Shown: positions 1 to 8,694 of the stretch, piece after piece | Layout: each line of letters begins with the position of its first letter | How positions within the stretch are numbered: position 1 is the stretch's first letter | From: Leptospira langatensis | GTDB lineage: Bacteria; Spirochaetota; Leptospiria; Leptospirales; Leptospiraceae | Direction of reading: 5' to 3' | NCBI RefSeq assembly: GCF_004770615.1 | Contig: NZ_RQER01000004.1 | Location: 496,001-560,000 of the forward strand | DNA length: 64,000 bases | Position numbers and translations under genes: made by a program | Notes under the pieces: model-generated | The model's database searches: none | The model's input: the letters and a program-made list of their open reading frames with translations, nothing else | Told to the model about the DNA's origin: nothing

Positions 1-1020
1 CGTGAACTGGAAAAGCCGTACAATAAACCCACCCTTGAAATACAATTCAATGCGCTACAATCTACTTGGGAATCGGAAGCCTTAGCTAGAAGTAAAAATC
101 TAGGAGTAAACACGTATAACGCTCTTCTCAACCAAGCTGGAGCGTACCAGACCGCAAAAACAAACGCTGCCGGTCTAGGTCTAAACCCAAATCTACTGAA
201 CGATAACTTAACCTCATTCTCCAGTCCTCAGGGAAATACCAAGACCGCATTTCCGATCAGAGCCACTTACTTAAATACTGCAAAGACCTTCGGGATCGAA
301 TTCAATTACTTAGATGTGAGAATGAAACCTTCTTATACTACATTCGATGTAGCTTCATCTCTCTCTTCTGCGGCACCAATACAGTTTCACTCCGTAGAAT
401 ATAGAAGGTTGGATTACTCTCTCAACTTTGCCTGGTATTTGATCACTGGAACAGGAAGGATAGGACTCGCAGCCGGAGCAAGGAATCTGGATATTTATTC
501 CAAAGAGTACGGAAATATTCCAGGAAACTATGGGTTCGGTAGTTCGGAAGAAAAGGCAGGAGGATTAGGTCCTCAGATCGGTATCCGTCTCTTCAAGAAT
601 TTCAGCGCAAGTTTGATCGGGCATTTTCGTGCGGACTATTTCCGTATATTAGGACATTATAATAGAACAACCCAAGGAGTCCTTTCAGGGATAAGCGGGC
701 CTTATATTCTGGATACTTCTTCAGTGGGAGGGATCAAGGAGAATCTGATCACTAGGACGGGATACGAGATAGACACCGGAATTTCCTTTATGAGGAGTCG
801 TTGGTTAAAATACACCTTCGGATTTCAATTTACCGAATTGGCTTCCAAGATCTCCGGTTATAATTACAATCCAACCGTATTTCCGGGCGCCCCCGGGGAT
901 CCTATCTTTCTGAACCAGGTATCCAAACCTCTGGATCAATTCTCTTCCGGTTCCGCATTAGGAAAAGAAGTACATGATAAATTCTACGGAATTTACTTCG
1001 GGATATCTTTGATTATTTAA
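1..1020 (+). CDS. Outer-membrane beta-barrel-like protein, 5' partial
   Basis: The reading frame is open from the first base of the window and runs without a stop to TAA at 1018-1020, so this is the C-terminal 339 residues of a longer protein; the Met codon at 316 is internal. The visible part alternates short amphipathic strands rich in Gly, Tyr, Phe and Ser (for example AGARNLDIYSKEYGN and FGFQFTELASKISG) and ends FYGIYFGISLII, a pattern typical of beta-barrel outer-membrane proteins although the last residue is not Phe. No signal peptide can be judged because the start is missing. Function unknown; a porin-like or surface-exposed barrel is an inference from composition only. A hairpin follows directly. 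Confidence 0.7.
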   Translation, partial: RELEKPYNKPTLEIQFNALQSTWESEALARSKNLGVNTYNALLNQAGAYQTAKTNAAGLGLNPNLLNDNLTSFSSPQGNTKTAFPIRATYLNTAKTFGIEFNYLDVRMKPSYTTFDVASSLSSAAPIQFHSVEYRRLDYSLNFAWYLITGTGRIGLAAGARNLDIYSKEYGNIPGNYGFGSSEEKAGGLGPQIGIRLFKNFSASLIGHFRADYFRILGHYNRTTQGVLSGISGPYILDTSSVGGIKENLITRTGYEIDTGISFMRSRWLKYTFGFQFTELASKISGYNYNPTVFPGAPGDPIFLNQVSKPLDQFSSGSALGKEVHDKFYGIYFGISLII

Positions 1021-1045
1021 AGAAGGAAAAGAGAAGGAAGGAATT

Positions 1046-1071
1046 TCCGCTCCATCGAAAGAAGGAGCGGA
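1046..1071 (+). terminator. Intrinsic terminator between convergent genes
   Basis: Inverted repeat TCCGCTCC / GGAGCGGA with a 10-nt loop, followed by GTTTTAT on the + strand. It lies 26 bases after the stop of the barrel protein and before the 3' end of the convergent DUF6580-like gene. The T tract is short, so efficiency may be moderate. Confidence 0.65.
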
Positions 1072-1079
1072 GTTTTATA

Positions 1080-1598
1080 TTAAGCCGCTTGGGAAGCGGG
1101 AACCAGACCGGTTCTTTCTAACAGATAGTAAGAACCGAAAAGAGAAGAAATATAAACTGCGTCGCCAAAGAGTCCATATTGGAAGAATGGAACAGCGGCC
1201 GCATAGCATTCTACTAAGCCTGCAAAGTTCAAACTATACATTCCGGAAGTCAGCCACACGAAGAAGTTGGAGATCACAAAGAAGGACGCGGATCCCGCAA
1301 GTCCGGTGATCGCAAGGCTTCCCACAGAAAGACGATCCTTCAGATAGATCCCGACGAGAGCGAACAAGATAAAGAATCCGTAGATCACTGGCATCAAGGA
1401 ATGAAAACCTATAAATAGATCGCTGATCAACATAATCCCGAGAGGAAGGCTAAGCGCCAACCAACGGTTAGAGAGATATACTCCTCCGAATAGAGAAACC
1501 GCTAGGACAGGGGTAAAGTTCGGCAAATGAGGAAGAAAACGACTTACGATCGCAATTAACATCAATGCTAGGGCTACAAAGTTTCTGGATAGTGCCAT
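1080..1598 (-). CDS. DUF6580-like integral membrane protein
   Basis: A 172-residue protein with about five hydrophobic segments (near residues 8-22, 25-43, 48-64, 67-86 and 95-115) separated by short loops. The N-terminal run ALALMLIAIVSRFLPHLPNF followed by TPVLAVSLFGGVYL resembles the DUF6580 family, small polytopic inner-membrane proteins of unknown function that look like substrate-binding subunits of vitamin transporters. No energy-coupling ATPase is nearby, so a transport role is only a guess. It is transcribed alone, divergently from mazG across a 171-bp gap and convergently with the upstream barrel gene. Confidence 0.75.
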   Translation of the reverse strand: MALSRNFVALALMLIAIVSRFLPHLPNFTPVLAVSLFGGVYLSNRWLALSLPLGIMLISDLFIGFHSLMPVIYGFFILFALVGIYLKDRLSVGSLAITGLAGSASFFVISNFFVWLTSGMYSLNFAGLVECYAAAVPFFQYGLFGDAVYISSLFGSYYLLERTGLVPASQAA

Positions 1599-1769
1599 GT
1601 TCTTTCTGGAATCCTTTTCCTGTATTCTATCACGAATGCAAGATCATGCAAATCGCTTCGTTATAAACCAGGATTTTCGGATAGACTGAAAGGAGAAATC
1701 CAAGAGTCAATCTTCATTTCCGGGAAAAAGGCTGGGAATTCAAACTTACGTCCCTGAGCCTAGTACTTA

Positions 1770-2966
1770 ATGAAATCTCCCGATCCCAAAGATTATCCCA
1801 ACTACTTGGCATTTCTCCAAGACATAACTTCCAAACTTAGAAGTCCGGAAGGTTGTCCTTGGGATCGGGAGCAAACTCATCTTACTCTCGTTCCCTATCT
1901 GATCGAAGAATCACAGGAAGTAGTAGAGGCACTCCTAAAGCAAGACGATGAACACAGCAAAGAGGAATTGGGAGATCTGCTCTTTCAAGTCGTGCTCCAT
2001 GCTCAAATCGCTTCCGAGAGAGGGGCCTTCGGGCTGGAAGATATCGCCAAGGATGTAGCGGAAAAACTTGTGCTACGACATCCTCATGTTTTCGATCCGG
2101 AGACCTCTGAGATCTCTTCTGCGGATGAGGTAGTTGCCAACTGGGACAACTTCAAAGAGAAGGAGAAGCAACTTAGACAGAAGAAACAGGAAACTCCCAA
2201 ATCCATTCTATCCGGAGTGCCGGAAACATTTCCCTCTCTTCTCAAAGCGGAGAAGCTCCAAAAGAAGGCGGCAAAGGCTGGCTTCGATTGGGAGAATATC
2301 CAAGGAGTAGAAGAGAAACTCACAGAGGAGCTGAATGAGTTCTTAATCGAGGTCAAATCGGTTGTGGACCCTTCTTCCAATCAAGTACGTATCGAAGAAG
2401 AGTTAGGAGATCTTCTTTTTACAATAGTAAATCTAGCCAGAAGACTAGGGATCTCCTCCGAGTCGGCTCTCACTCGAGCCAATGCAAAATTTAAGAGCAG
2501 GATCGAATATATAGAGAAGGAACTTGCTCACTCAGAAAAGAAATTTTCAGAGACTCCTCTTTCGGAATTGGACTCTCTTTGGAACCAAGCTAAAGATTCA
2601 CAAAAGAAGCTCCCATTGAATATCTTAGAAGAAAAAGAAAAGGCAGTATCGGATCTGATCCGAGGTCTTTCTTCTTATTTTATATGGAAAGAAACAAGCG
2701 AATCCGAGTGGCCCAAGACATTCCAATTTGTTTGGAGATCGGAGGAATATAAATTGGTTTTCTCCGGTCTTGGATCTGTTACCTTATTACCTAGTACAGA
2801 TCCTTGGGGAAGAAAAGGCCAGCCTATCTTTTACTTGAATCTGTCCGAAGGGGATCCAAATCTATGGACGGATCTATCCGGAACCTCTTACAAGAATACG
2901 GACGAGATCCAAGAGGCAATCCATAGCTCCCTAGGGATATATAAGAAGGCACTGGCAGGAGAATAA
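1770..2966 (+). CDS. mazG: Nucleoside triphosphate pyrophosphohydrolase MazG with C-terminal extension
   Basis: Residues 1-265 match bacterial MazG, a house-cleaning enzyme that hydrolyses (d)NTPs to NMP and pyrophosphate. The first MazG repeat has CPWDREQTH and the EEsqEv...[10 protein letters not shown] helices that bind magnesium (about residues 28-75); the second repeat has [17 protein letters not shown] and [18 protein letters not shown] (about 172-225). E. coli MazG is 263 residues; this protein is 398. The extra 130 residues (from about [11 protein letters not shown]) are predicted soluble, with Trp-rich strands ([20 protein letters not shown]), and I do not recognise them. Start ATG at 1770 gives the expected family N-terminus. 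Probably monocistronic. Confidence 0.92.
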   Translation: MKSPDPKDYPNYLAFLQDITSKLRSPEGCPWDREQTHLTLVPYLIEESQEVVEALLKQDDEHSKEELGDLLFQVVLHAQIASERGAFGLEDIAKDVAEKLVLRHPHVFDPETSEISSADEVVANWDNFKEKEKQLRQKKQETPKSILSGVPETFPSLLKAEKLQKKAAKAGFDWENIQGVEEKLTEELNEFLIEVKSVVDPSSNQVRIEEELGDLLFTIVNLARRLGISSESALTRANAKFKSRIEYIEKELAHSEKKFSETPLSELDSLWNQAKDSQKKLPLNILEEKEKAVSDLIRGLSSYFIWKETSESEWPKTFQFVWRSEEYKLVFSGLGSVTLLPSTDPWGRKGQPIFYLNLSEGDPNLWTDLSGTSYKNTDEIQEAIHSSLGIYKKALAGE

Positions 2967-3049
2967 ATAAGTTATTTTTAACTGAATTTTCCTTATTTAC
3001 GACACGGATTTTCCAATTTGGATTCCACGTTATTTTCGTCTTCCTTAAT

Positions 3050-3892
3050 ATGGGAGTAAGTCAAGAGATTGTAGTTCAGGCAGATCGTCCCGAGAGTTCC
3101 ACCTTGTCTTCTTCTGATAGTCTTAAAATCCTGATAGTAGATACGAGCAAGATCACTCGTAAGATCATTTCTTCGGAATTTGCTTCCTCCAGGTTTTCGG
3201 TGCAGGAAGTTTCCAATCTAGAAGAATCGTCTAAACTAGCGAAGGAACAAAAATTCGATCTGATCACTCTCGGAATCCATTTGGAAGATGGGACCGGATT
3301 CGAGCTTTGCCGAAAGATCAGAAGCAAAGAAGAAAATTTCGCTTCTGCAAACGCTAGGATACTATTCGTTACTTCCGATTTCACCGACGAGAATAGAATT
3401 ATCGCACATAACGCTGGGGCCAATGGATTCATCCAAAAGACCGCAGAGCTAAGTAGTTTTCAATCCACGATCGTAGAAATACTCAAAGATCTGATCCAGG
3501 AAAAGAGCAACGCTGCTCAAAAACCGGTACAGGATCTAAATCATAAGATACTCATTGTGGACGATTCCGAATTGAATCTGGTCCTTTTCAGAAGGCTTTT
3601 AGAATCCCAAGGTGCGGAAGTAAAAACCGCGATCTCCGGCGAACACGCTCTTCAGATATTGAAAGAAAGACCCAAAGATTTTCATGCGGTATTCACGGAT
3701 CTATATATGCCGAGTATGAACGGGAATGAGCTCTGTAGAATTATCCTGAAAAACCCCGAATGGAGAAGGATCCGATTGGGAATCACTTCCGCCGCCGAAG
3801 AATCCTCTCTAAGACCGGGAGAGATCCCAGAAGGAGTCGGATTATTCTCCAAACCTTATAAAACTAGAGAGATCTTCGATTTCTTAAAATAG
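3050..3892 (+). CDS. Double receiver-domain protein, first receiver degenerate
   Basis: Two CheY-like receiver domains and no output domain. The second (residues about 166-280) is canonical: Asp171/Asp172 in ILIVDDSE, phosphoacceptor Asp217 in FTDLYMP, Thr247 and Lys268 in FSKPY. The first (about 25-150) keeps the fold, with ILIVDTSK, a Thr/Ser near 108 and Lys130 in FIQKT, but the phosphoacceptor position reads DLITLGIHLEDG, placing Gly75 where Asp is expected, and one of the paired acidic residues is Thr32. It therefore looks like a pseudo-receiver fused to an active receiver. No histidine kinase is adjacent, so its partner must be encoded elsewhere. Confidence 0.85.
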   Translation: MGVSQEIVVQADRPESSTLSSSDSLKILIVDTSKITRKIISSEFASSRFSVQEVSNLEESSKLAKEQKFDLITLGIHLEDGTGFELCRKIRSKEENFASANARILFVTSDFTDENRIIAHNAGANGFIQKTAELSSFQSTIVEILKDLIQEKSNAAQKPVQDLNHKILIVDDSELNLVLFRRLLESQGAEVKTAISGEHALQILKERPKDFHAVFTDLYMPSMNGNELCRIILKNPEWRRIRLGITSAAEESSLRPGEIPEGVGLFSKPYKTREIFDFLK

Positions 3893-3968
3893 TCGATCAG
3901 TAAGATCTCTTGGATCGGGATCCGAGAGACGGCTATCGTAAGCGCAAAGACTGCTTACCGAAAACCGC

Positions 3969-4613
3969 TTATAAAAATTCTATGCTGACGATCACGTCCG
4001 GATGACATTCTTTTCGGATATCTCCTTCCATCTTAGGAAGCTTAGAATACCAAGTCTTGTTCTCATACAATAGATCGATCCAATAAAAGTAAAGATTCGC
4101 TTCTCCCAATTCGTTTTCTATTTTGATCTCTGAAAAATCCTTTTTGACATCTCCGATCCTTTCGAAGGTTTCGTTGCTCTTAGTCTTGTAATGGATTTCC
4201 CAAGGATCCGCTTTGTAAGGAACTCCTTGCTGATTCGGTTTGCCGGCCTGCAATTTCCAGGTCTTGATCAGGATTCTGGAAACATCCTCATACTTTAAGA
4301 TTTTTGCATATTGTATATTCTCCCGAGTATGCTTAAAGGAGAATTCCTTAGGTGCAGCCTTCCAGGAACCTGTGATCGTTCTGCCGTCACAGAAATAGGC
4401 TTTGATCTTTGGCACATCCGAAGAAGCAGAAGTCCCGGTCGAACCGGTCTTTGCATCTCCTCTCGCATCCAACTGAGGCTCTTGGGGAAGGACCGGGTCT
4501 CTAGGTAAATTGATCTTCTGCGCCAACAGGGAGGCGGAGAAGAATAAAAAAAGAAGGAGCCAATACAGGCTCCTTCTGATTTTCAAATTAGATCTCATGA
4601 GAGGATTCACCAT
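3969..4613 (-). CDS. Hypothetical secreted protein
   Basis: A 214-residue protein with basic N-terminus, a hydrophobic segment (YWLLLFLFFSASLLA, about residues 18-32) and a plausible signal-peptidase site after LLAQ, then a Pro/Gly/Ser-rich linker and a mixed alpha/beta body. The body contains KAYFCDGRTITGSWK and several Trp/Tyr strands, suggesting a small periplasmic beta domain. I recognise no family. It starts 5 bases after the icd stop, so it is almost certainly cotranscribed with isocitrate dehydrogenase, although that proximity gives no clear functional clue. An internal Met at residue 6 is an alternative start and would also leave a signal peptide. Confidence 0.7.
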   Translation of the reverse strand: MVNPLMRSNLKIRRSLYWLLLFLFFSASLLAQKINLPRDPVLPQEPQLDARGDAKTGSTGTSASSDVPKIKAYFCDGRTITGSWKAAPKEFSFKHTRENIQYAKILKYEDVSRILIKTWKLQAGKPNQQGVPYKADPWEIHYKTKSNETFERIGDVKKDFSEIKIENELGEANLYFYWIDLLYENKTWYSKLPKMEGDIRKECHPDVIVSIEFL

Positions 4614-4618
4614 TCAAT

Positions 4619-5815
4619 CTAAAGGCGTTTTTGGATCGCCTCCATGAACTGGAAGGTATCTAATTGTTTCGGGCCTTTAGTTGTGGTCAGTAGGACTAAG
4701 TCCTTGGTCATCTCTCCAGCTTGGATCGTATCGATGACTGCTTTCTCCAATTTATGAGCGAAAGCAACCACATCAGGAGTTCCGTCCAATTCTCCCCTCT
4801 TAGCAAGAGCTCCAGTCCATGCAAAGATAGAAGCTACAGAGTTGGTAGAAGTGGTTTCTCCTTTTTGATACTGACGGTAGTGACGAGTCACAGTTCCGTG
4901 AGCCGCTTCGTATTCGAACTTACCGTCCGGAGAAACGAGCACGGAGGTCATGAGTCCTAAGGATCCGAAACCGGAAGCCACCATATCGGACATCACGTCT
5001 CCGTCGTAGTTCATGAGTGCCCAAAGCATTCCGCCTGGGTTCTTAACGATCTGAGCCACTGCGTCGTCGATCAGGTAGTACCAGTATTCGATCCCGGCAG
5101 CTTTCAATTCTGCGGCCCTTCTAGTGGAAACTTCGTCGAAGATCGCACGGAAACGTGCATGGTATTTTTTAGAGATAGTGTCTTTAGTCGCGAACCATAC
5201 GTTGATCTTTTCGGAGATCGCATAATTGAAACAAGCTTCTGCAAAGCTGTAGATGGACTTGTCCAAGTTGAACTGTCCCATCACGACTCCAGGTCCGTCG
5301 AAATCGTTGATAGTAACTCTTTCTTTTTCTTTTCCGTCTTTGCTTGTGAAAACGATCTCTACTTTTCCTGCTTCCGGAATATAAAGCTCTGTGTCTTTAT
5401 AAAGATCTCCGAATGCGTGGCGACCTACTACGATCGGTTTTTCCCAGGATCTGACTCCGGAAGGGATATTATTTACGATGATCGGTTTACGGAAAACGGT
5501 TCCGTCCAAGATAGAACGAATGGTTCCGTTCGGGGATTTCCATTCTTTCTTTAAGCTGTATTCTTTTACTCTGTCTTGGTTTGGAGTGATGGTAGCGCAT
5601 TTTACACCCACTCCGTACTTTAAGATTGCATTGGCGGAATCAACGGTGACCTTATCTTCCGTTTTATCTCGGTATTCTACGCCTAGATCATAATAATCTA
5701 ATTCGATATCCAAATAAGGATGAATGAAACGATCCTTAATTTCCTTCCAAATAATACGTGTCATCTCATCCCCGTCGAGTTCGACGAGAGGAGTTTTCAC
5801 CTTTATCTTAGCCAT
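4619..5815 (-). CDS. icd: NADP-dependent isocitrate dehydrogenase
   Basis: A 398-residue enzyme that oxidatively decarboxylates isocitrate to 2-oxoglutarate in the TCA cycle. It is of the eukaryote-like homodimeric NADP type: [17 protein letters not shown] at the N-terminus, [20 protein letters not shown] for isocitrate binding, [18 protein letters not shown] and the cofactor-binding segment [17 protein letters not shown]. Two ATG codons lie near the start (5821 and 5815). AAGGAG at 5823-5828 is 1 base from the first but 7 bases from the second, so I start at 5815 (MAKIKVKTP). The downstream gene (3969-4613) is 5 bases away. Confidence 0.96.
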   Translation of the reverse strand: MAKIKVKTPLVELDGDEMTRIIWKEIKDRFIHPYLDIELDYYDLGVEYRDKTEDKVTVDSANAILKYGVGVKCATITPNQDRVKEYSLKKEWKSPNGTIRSILDGTVFRKPIIVNNIPSGVRSWEKPIVVGRHAFGDLYKDTELYIPEAGKVEIVFTSKDGKEKERVTINDFDGPGVVMGQFNLDKSIYSFAEACFNYAISEKINVWFATKDTISKKYHARFRAIFDEVSTRRAAELKAAGIEYWYYLIDDAVAQIVKNPGGMLWALMNYDGDVMSDMVASGFGSLGLMTSVLVSPDGKFEYEAAHGTVTRHYRQYQKGETTSTNSVASIFAWTGALAKRGELDGTPDVVAFAHKLEKAVIDTIQAGEMTKDLVLLTTTKGPKQLDTFQFMEAIQKRL

Positions 5816-5883
5816 TGCCATGCTCCTTTAGAATGTTAGATGGATTGCAGGTTAAACCTTAGGTTTTTCCATTCTCCGGGGGC

Positions 5884-6459
5884 TTACGACTTCGGGAAAG
5901 AAGGATTCTCCTTTATTTTTAAGATTCCGTTTCGAAGGTCGTGGAGGTTTTGAGTGGAGAAGTAATTGATCGCAACCGGAAGAGAAACAATGCCGAGAAC
6001 GGAAAGATAGCGATACTTGAGTGCATCCTTAGTGGCCAACCCGTTGATCGACTTTTCCAAGCGGAGAAGGATCTTTTTCCATCTTTGGAAGACAGGAAGA
6101 AGGCTAGGATTGCATCCTTCGAAGTAGATATTCTCCGCAGACGATACAATAATGTCTTTTAGGTTCGTAGGAAGGGCCGGAGAACCGAAAAGATCCCGTA
6201 CCTTGACCAGATCCTTTTCTAATTCGGCTTCTGTCTGCCTGGGAATAGGAAGAATGGAGCTAATCCCCAAGGAAATAGGAAGGGAAATCCTGAATAGGAA
6301 GTCTGTAGCGATTATGGAATTAAGATATCGCCTGATGGTTTCACCCAACGCGTCCGTGTGGTCCAGCTGGGTATCGCTCAGGTCTTTTACGGCCAGGATA
6401 GTGTACTGACTAAGCTTGATCTTTTCCGTCCAGAACAGGCCCAGTAATTCCGTTTCCAT
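5884..6459 (-). CDS. Hypothetical protein
   Basis: A 191-residue, mostly helical protein starting METELLGLFWTEKI. It contains one moderately hydrophobic stretch (FLFRISLPISLGISSILPI, about residues 54-72) and another near YLSVLGIVSLPVAINYF (about 148-164), so it may associate with the membrane, though neither is a clean transmembrane helix. It has a single Cys and no catalytic motif that I recognise. It lies 68 bases upstream of icd on the same strand and could share its transcript. Function unknown; probably a genus-restricted protein. Confidence 0.65.
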   Translation of the reverse strand: METELLGLFWTEKIKLSQYTILAVKDLSDTQLDHTDALGETIRRYLNSIIATDFLFRISLPISLGISSILPIPRQTEAELEKDLVKVRDLFGSPALPTNLKDIIVSSAENIYFEGCNPSLLPVFQRWKKILLRLEKSINGLATKDALKYRYLSVLGIVSLPVAINYFSTQNLHDLRNGILKIKENPSFPKS

Positions 6460-6594
6460 GTGGGTAAAGAGTACAATTTTAATTCACTCTTTTTTGGCAA
6501 TCTCTATCTAGGGCCTTCTTAGAAGGGATCTAAGCCTCGGTTCGGGACGAACGGTATCCCGAACTTTCGGTTTATCCTCATAGTAATGTTCCCG

Positions 6595-6954
6595 TCAGTC
6601 TTCGTCGCAGATCAATTCAAGCACATATCCGTCCGGATCTTGGAAGGTAAGAAAAAGAGTCCTCTCCGTCTTGCGAACATCATATTCCATTCTTTGAGCG
6701 AATAGTTTTTCTTCGATCCTATGAAAGCTTTCGGGATCTACTCGAAAGGCAAAATCGCAACCGGAAGAGAACACAGGAGTTTTCATATCCTTCTTCTCAC
6801 CATAGATCGCAAGATTTGCCTTTCCGATCCCTAAAGTCTCTACCGCTCTCGAACTCTCACCTGTTTCGGAAAGGTCGAAGATCCCACGGTAAAAATTTGC
6901 ACTTACTTCGGGATCGCGGGAAACGATCCCAATATGATTCACTTCTACGAACAT
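6595..6954 (-). CDS. VOC (glyoxalase/bleomycin-resistance fold) protein
   Basis: A 119-residue single-module vicinal-oxygen-chelate protein. The start VEVNHIGIVSRDPEVSANFYRGIFDLS and the end TFQDPDGYVLELICDED are the two halves of the paired beta-alpha-beta-beta-beta fold, with His7 and the Glu near residue 114 in the usual metal-ligand positions. The family includes glyoxalases, dioxygenases and drug-binding proteins, and the substrate cannot be read from the sequence. AAGGAT sits just upstream of the ATG. It is the last gene of a three-gene unit behind an ECF sigma factor and a small membrane protein, 5 bases from the preceding stop. Confidence 0.82.
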   Translation of the reverse strand: MFVEVNHIGIVSRDPEVSANFYRGIFDLSETGESSRAVETLGIGKANLAIYGEKKDMKTPVFSSGCDFAFRVDPESFHRIEEKLFAQRMEYDVRKTERTLFLTFQDPDGYVLELICDED

Positions 6955-6959
6955 GATCC

Positions 6960-7289
6960 TTACCTCAAGTCATGATCTAATTGATCCAATTTTTCCTGTA
7001 ACTTTGCGCGCATTCTTTCTTTCATGGCACGCTTCCAATGTCTTTTTCTGTGGAAATGGTGACCTCCACCGAAACCGAATCCACTTCCCCCCTTGAAGAG
7101 TAAGTGAGCCAAAACAAATAGACCTAATGCCTGCCAATAGGTTATTTGTTTAAACCCGAAAAGATCCGGAAGAAGCCAGTTCCATAATTGCCATACTGCG
7201 TACGACAATCCAAAGAAGAATAACGGCATGAATAGAAGTAGTAGGAATATCTTTCCTGCTCTAAATCCATTGTGATGCATGTGTCTCAT
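6960..7289 (-). CDS. Small His-rich two-helix membrane protein downstream of ECF sigma factor
   Basis: 109 residues with two hydrophobic helices (IFLLLLFMPLFFFGLSYAVW, about 14-33, and YWQALGLFVLAHLLF, about 47-61). A glycine-rich turn (GGSGFGFGGG) follows, then a His/Arg-rich tail (HHFHRKRHWKRAMKERMR) predicted to be helical and highly basic. The N-terminus is also His-rich (MRHMHHNG). It begins 18 bases after the stop of the ECF sigma factor, so it belongs to the same operon. By position it could be a membrane regulator of that sigma factor or a metal-responsive partner, but it carries no recognisable anti-sigma (ZAS) motif; both ideas are inference. Confidence 0.72.
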   Translation of the reverse strand: MRHMHHNGFRAGKIFLLLLFMPLFFFGLSYAVWQLWNWLLPDLFGFKQITYWQALGLFVLAHLLFKGGSGFGFGGGHHFHRKRHWKRAMKERMRAKLQEKLDQLDHDLR

Positions 7290-7307
7290 ACGTTTTTCCT
7301 CGGCTGA

Positions 7308-7841
7308 TCAAAATTCTTCCAGAAAGAGAATTTTTAGGTCCTTCATCCGTTTCGCTAAAAATTCCTTAGCATATGATTTGCGAGCGGAGAGGGTCCCTTC
7401 GGGGATTCCGGTACTTTCCGAAATCTCTCGAAAGGATTTTCCCTCGAACACATTGCTGATGAAGGCAAACTTCTGTTCGGAAGGAAGTTCTTCCATCGCG
7501 ATCGCGAGTTCGTCCATTAGCAAATTCTGATAGAATTCCTTTTCAGGACCGGCCCCAGTTTCCAAAAGAACCTCATCCATAGAAAACTCCTTCTCCATAT
7601 CGGAGAAAGAGAATTTGCTAACCTTCTTACTTCGATACCAGTCCCCGACCTTATTGCGGAGAACTGCATATACGTAGGCCAACAAATATTCTATCGTCCC
7701 TGCCGAATCCAATTCGGTGACAGCGACAAGAAAAGATTCTTGGAGAAGGTCCTCCGCCTCTTCCGGATCCGCTACTTTAGAGCGAACCCAAGCGAGGATC
7801 TTATCTCTTTCCCTTCTGTATATGCTGTCCAAGGATCCCAA
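7308..7841 (-). CDS. ECF-family RNA polymerase sigma factor
   Basis: 177 residues with both ECF domains. Region 2: RRERDKILAWVRSKVADPEEAEDLLQESF, with ILAYVYAVLRNKVGDWYRSKK as the -10 recognition helix (about residues 10-80). Region 4: LPSEQKFAFISNVFEGKSFREISESTGIPEGTLSARKSYA, with the helix-turn-helix (about 118-160). It redirects RNA polymerase to a small regulon, usually for envelope or stress signals. It heads an operon with a His-rich membrane protein and a VOC protein, which are plausible regulator and target. One of three ECF sigma genes in this window. Start ATG gives a typical MGSLDSIYRRERD N-terminus. Confidence 0.9.
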   Translation of the reverse strand: MGSLDSIYRRERDKILAWVRSKVADPEEAEDLLQESFLVAVTELDSAGTIEYLLAYVYAVLRNKVGDWYRSKKVSKFSFSDMEKEFSMDEVLLETGAGPEKEFYQNLLMDELAIAMEELPSEQKFAFISNVFEGKSFREISESTGIPEGTLSARKSYAKEFLAKRMKDLKILFLEEF

Positions 7842-8124
7842 TTCGTTTCTCTTTCCTTACAAATGAAGTCGCAAATGGGGAGAATTCCTTGGATTTTTTT
7901 CGCGCTAACTCGTCTGGAACGGGAAAAAAATGATCCAGAATGGGAAGGTGATGAAACTTCTGAGAGTCCCTAATTTCGCATTTTCGAGCATAGAGTGCTC
8001 CTTACCGATCAAAGGTCCCATGTAGGACAGGAAAGATTTGGAAATAGGTCCCGTTTTTTTTAGGATCCGTATTTTTTTAGCGAGCAATTCCTCCGGATCC
8101 GAACCGCCTCTTTCGGAGGAAAAA

Positions 8125-8559
8125 ATGAGATCAAAGACGGAAATGTACACCGACTTAGAAACTGGTTGGGTGAAATTACAAGCGGAGAAGCATACCTTCT
8201 TCGAGATCGTGCATGCATTGAATCGATACTACGATACAATCAGAGGCTCCGAAGAAAAGCAAACTCGCTCCTTTCGCAAAAGACTCGCGAGAAGCAATCC
8301 GGATCTATCCGAGATCTTTTTCAAGAAGTTCGGAGATCACGAATATCTCATATATGCGAGGATCGAATCCGAAGGAAAATCGGAATCGGATTCCTGGATC
8401 CATATAGACGGGATCGGTCTCGAAAGAGACGAGATGAGAGCTCGCGGATACAAGGATCATCCTGCATTCGATATTCGGTGCATCCAAGATCTGTTCGAAG
8501 AATGCTGTGTCCCTGCATCCAAGTCGGAAGAAGACAGAATCCATTCAGATAAAGAATAA
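8125..8559 (+). CDS. Hypothetical protein
   Basis: The longest frame starts at 8038, but GGAGGA at 8115-8120 sits 4 bases before an in-frame ATG at 8125, which I take as the start (MRSKTEMYTD, 144 residues). The protein is soluble and highly charged, with segments such as FRKRLARSNPDLSEIFFKKF and IARIESEGKSESDSW-like strands, two adjacent cysteines (ECCVP) near residue 129 and a Lys/Glu/Ser C-terminal tail. I recognise no family. It is transcribed divergently from the ECF sigma gene across about 280 bp and ends just before a strong terminator, so it is a single-gene unit that could be a target of that sigma factor (inference). Confidence 0.65.
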   Translation: MRSKTEMYTDLETGWVKLQAEKHTFFEIVHALNRYYDTIRGSEEKQTRSFRKRLARSNPDLSEIFFKKFGDHEYLIYARIESEGKSESDSWIHIDGIGLERDEMRARGYKDHPAFDIRCIQDLFEECCVPASKSEEDRIHSDKE

Positions 8560-8575
8560 ACTGCTCACCTCTCTT

Positions 8576-8621
8576 AGCGGTTGCCGAACGGATCGAATGT
8601 AAAAAGCAACCGCTATTTTTT
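8576..8621 (+). terminator. Intrinsic terminator
   Basis: Perfect 9-bp stem AGCGGTTGC (8576-8584) and GCAACCGCT (8606-8614) with a 21-nt loop, followed directly by ATTTTTT. It lies 16 bases after the stop of the 8125-8559 gene. Confidence 0.8.
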
Positions 8622-8694
8622 AACTCTTCTTCCATATAAATTGATCAAGAATTTGCTTGCCTGAACCGGAAACGCGGGTTAGGAATTGAACCCC

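Noticed and set aside
3938..3958. Hairpin GTAAGC / GCTTAC between convergent genes
   Set aside because: Only a 6-bp stem and no T tract on either strand; not enough to call a terminator.
5159..5554. 131-residue + strand frame and a neighbour at 4721-4960
   Set aside because: Both are fully antisense to icd, and their low-complexity Phe/Ser-rich sequence is what reverse-complemented coding sequence gives.
7905..8150. 81-residue minus-strand frame upstream of the sigma factor
   Set aside because: It overlaps the start of the 8125 gene, which has a good ribosome site; no motif and no ribosome site of its own.
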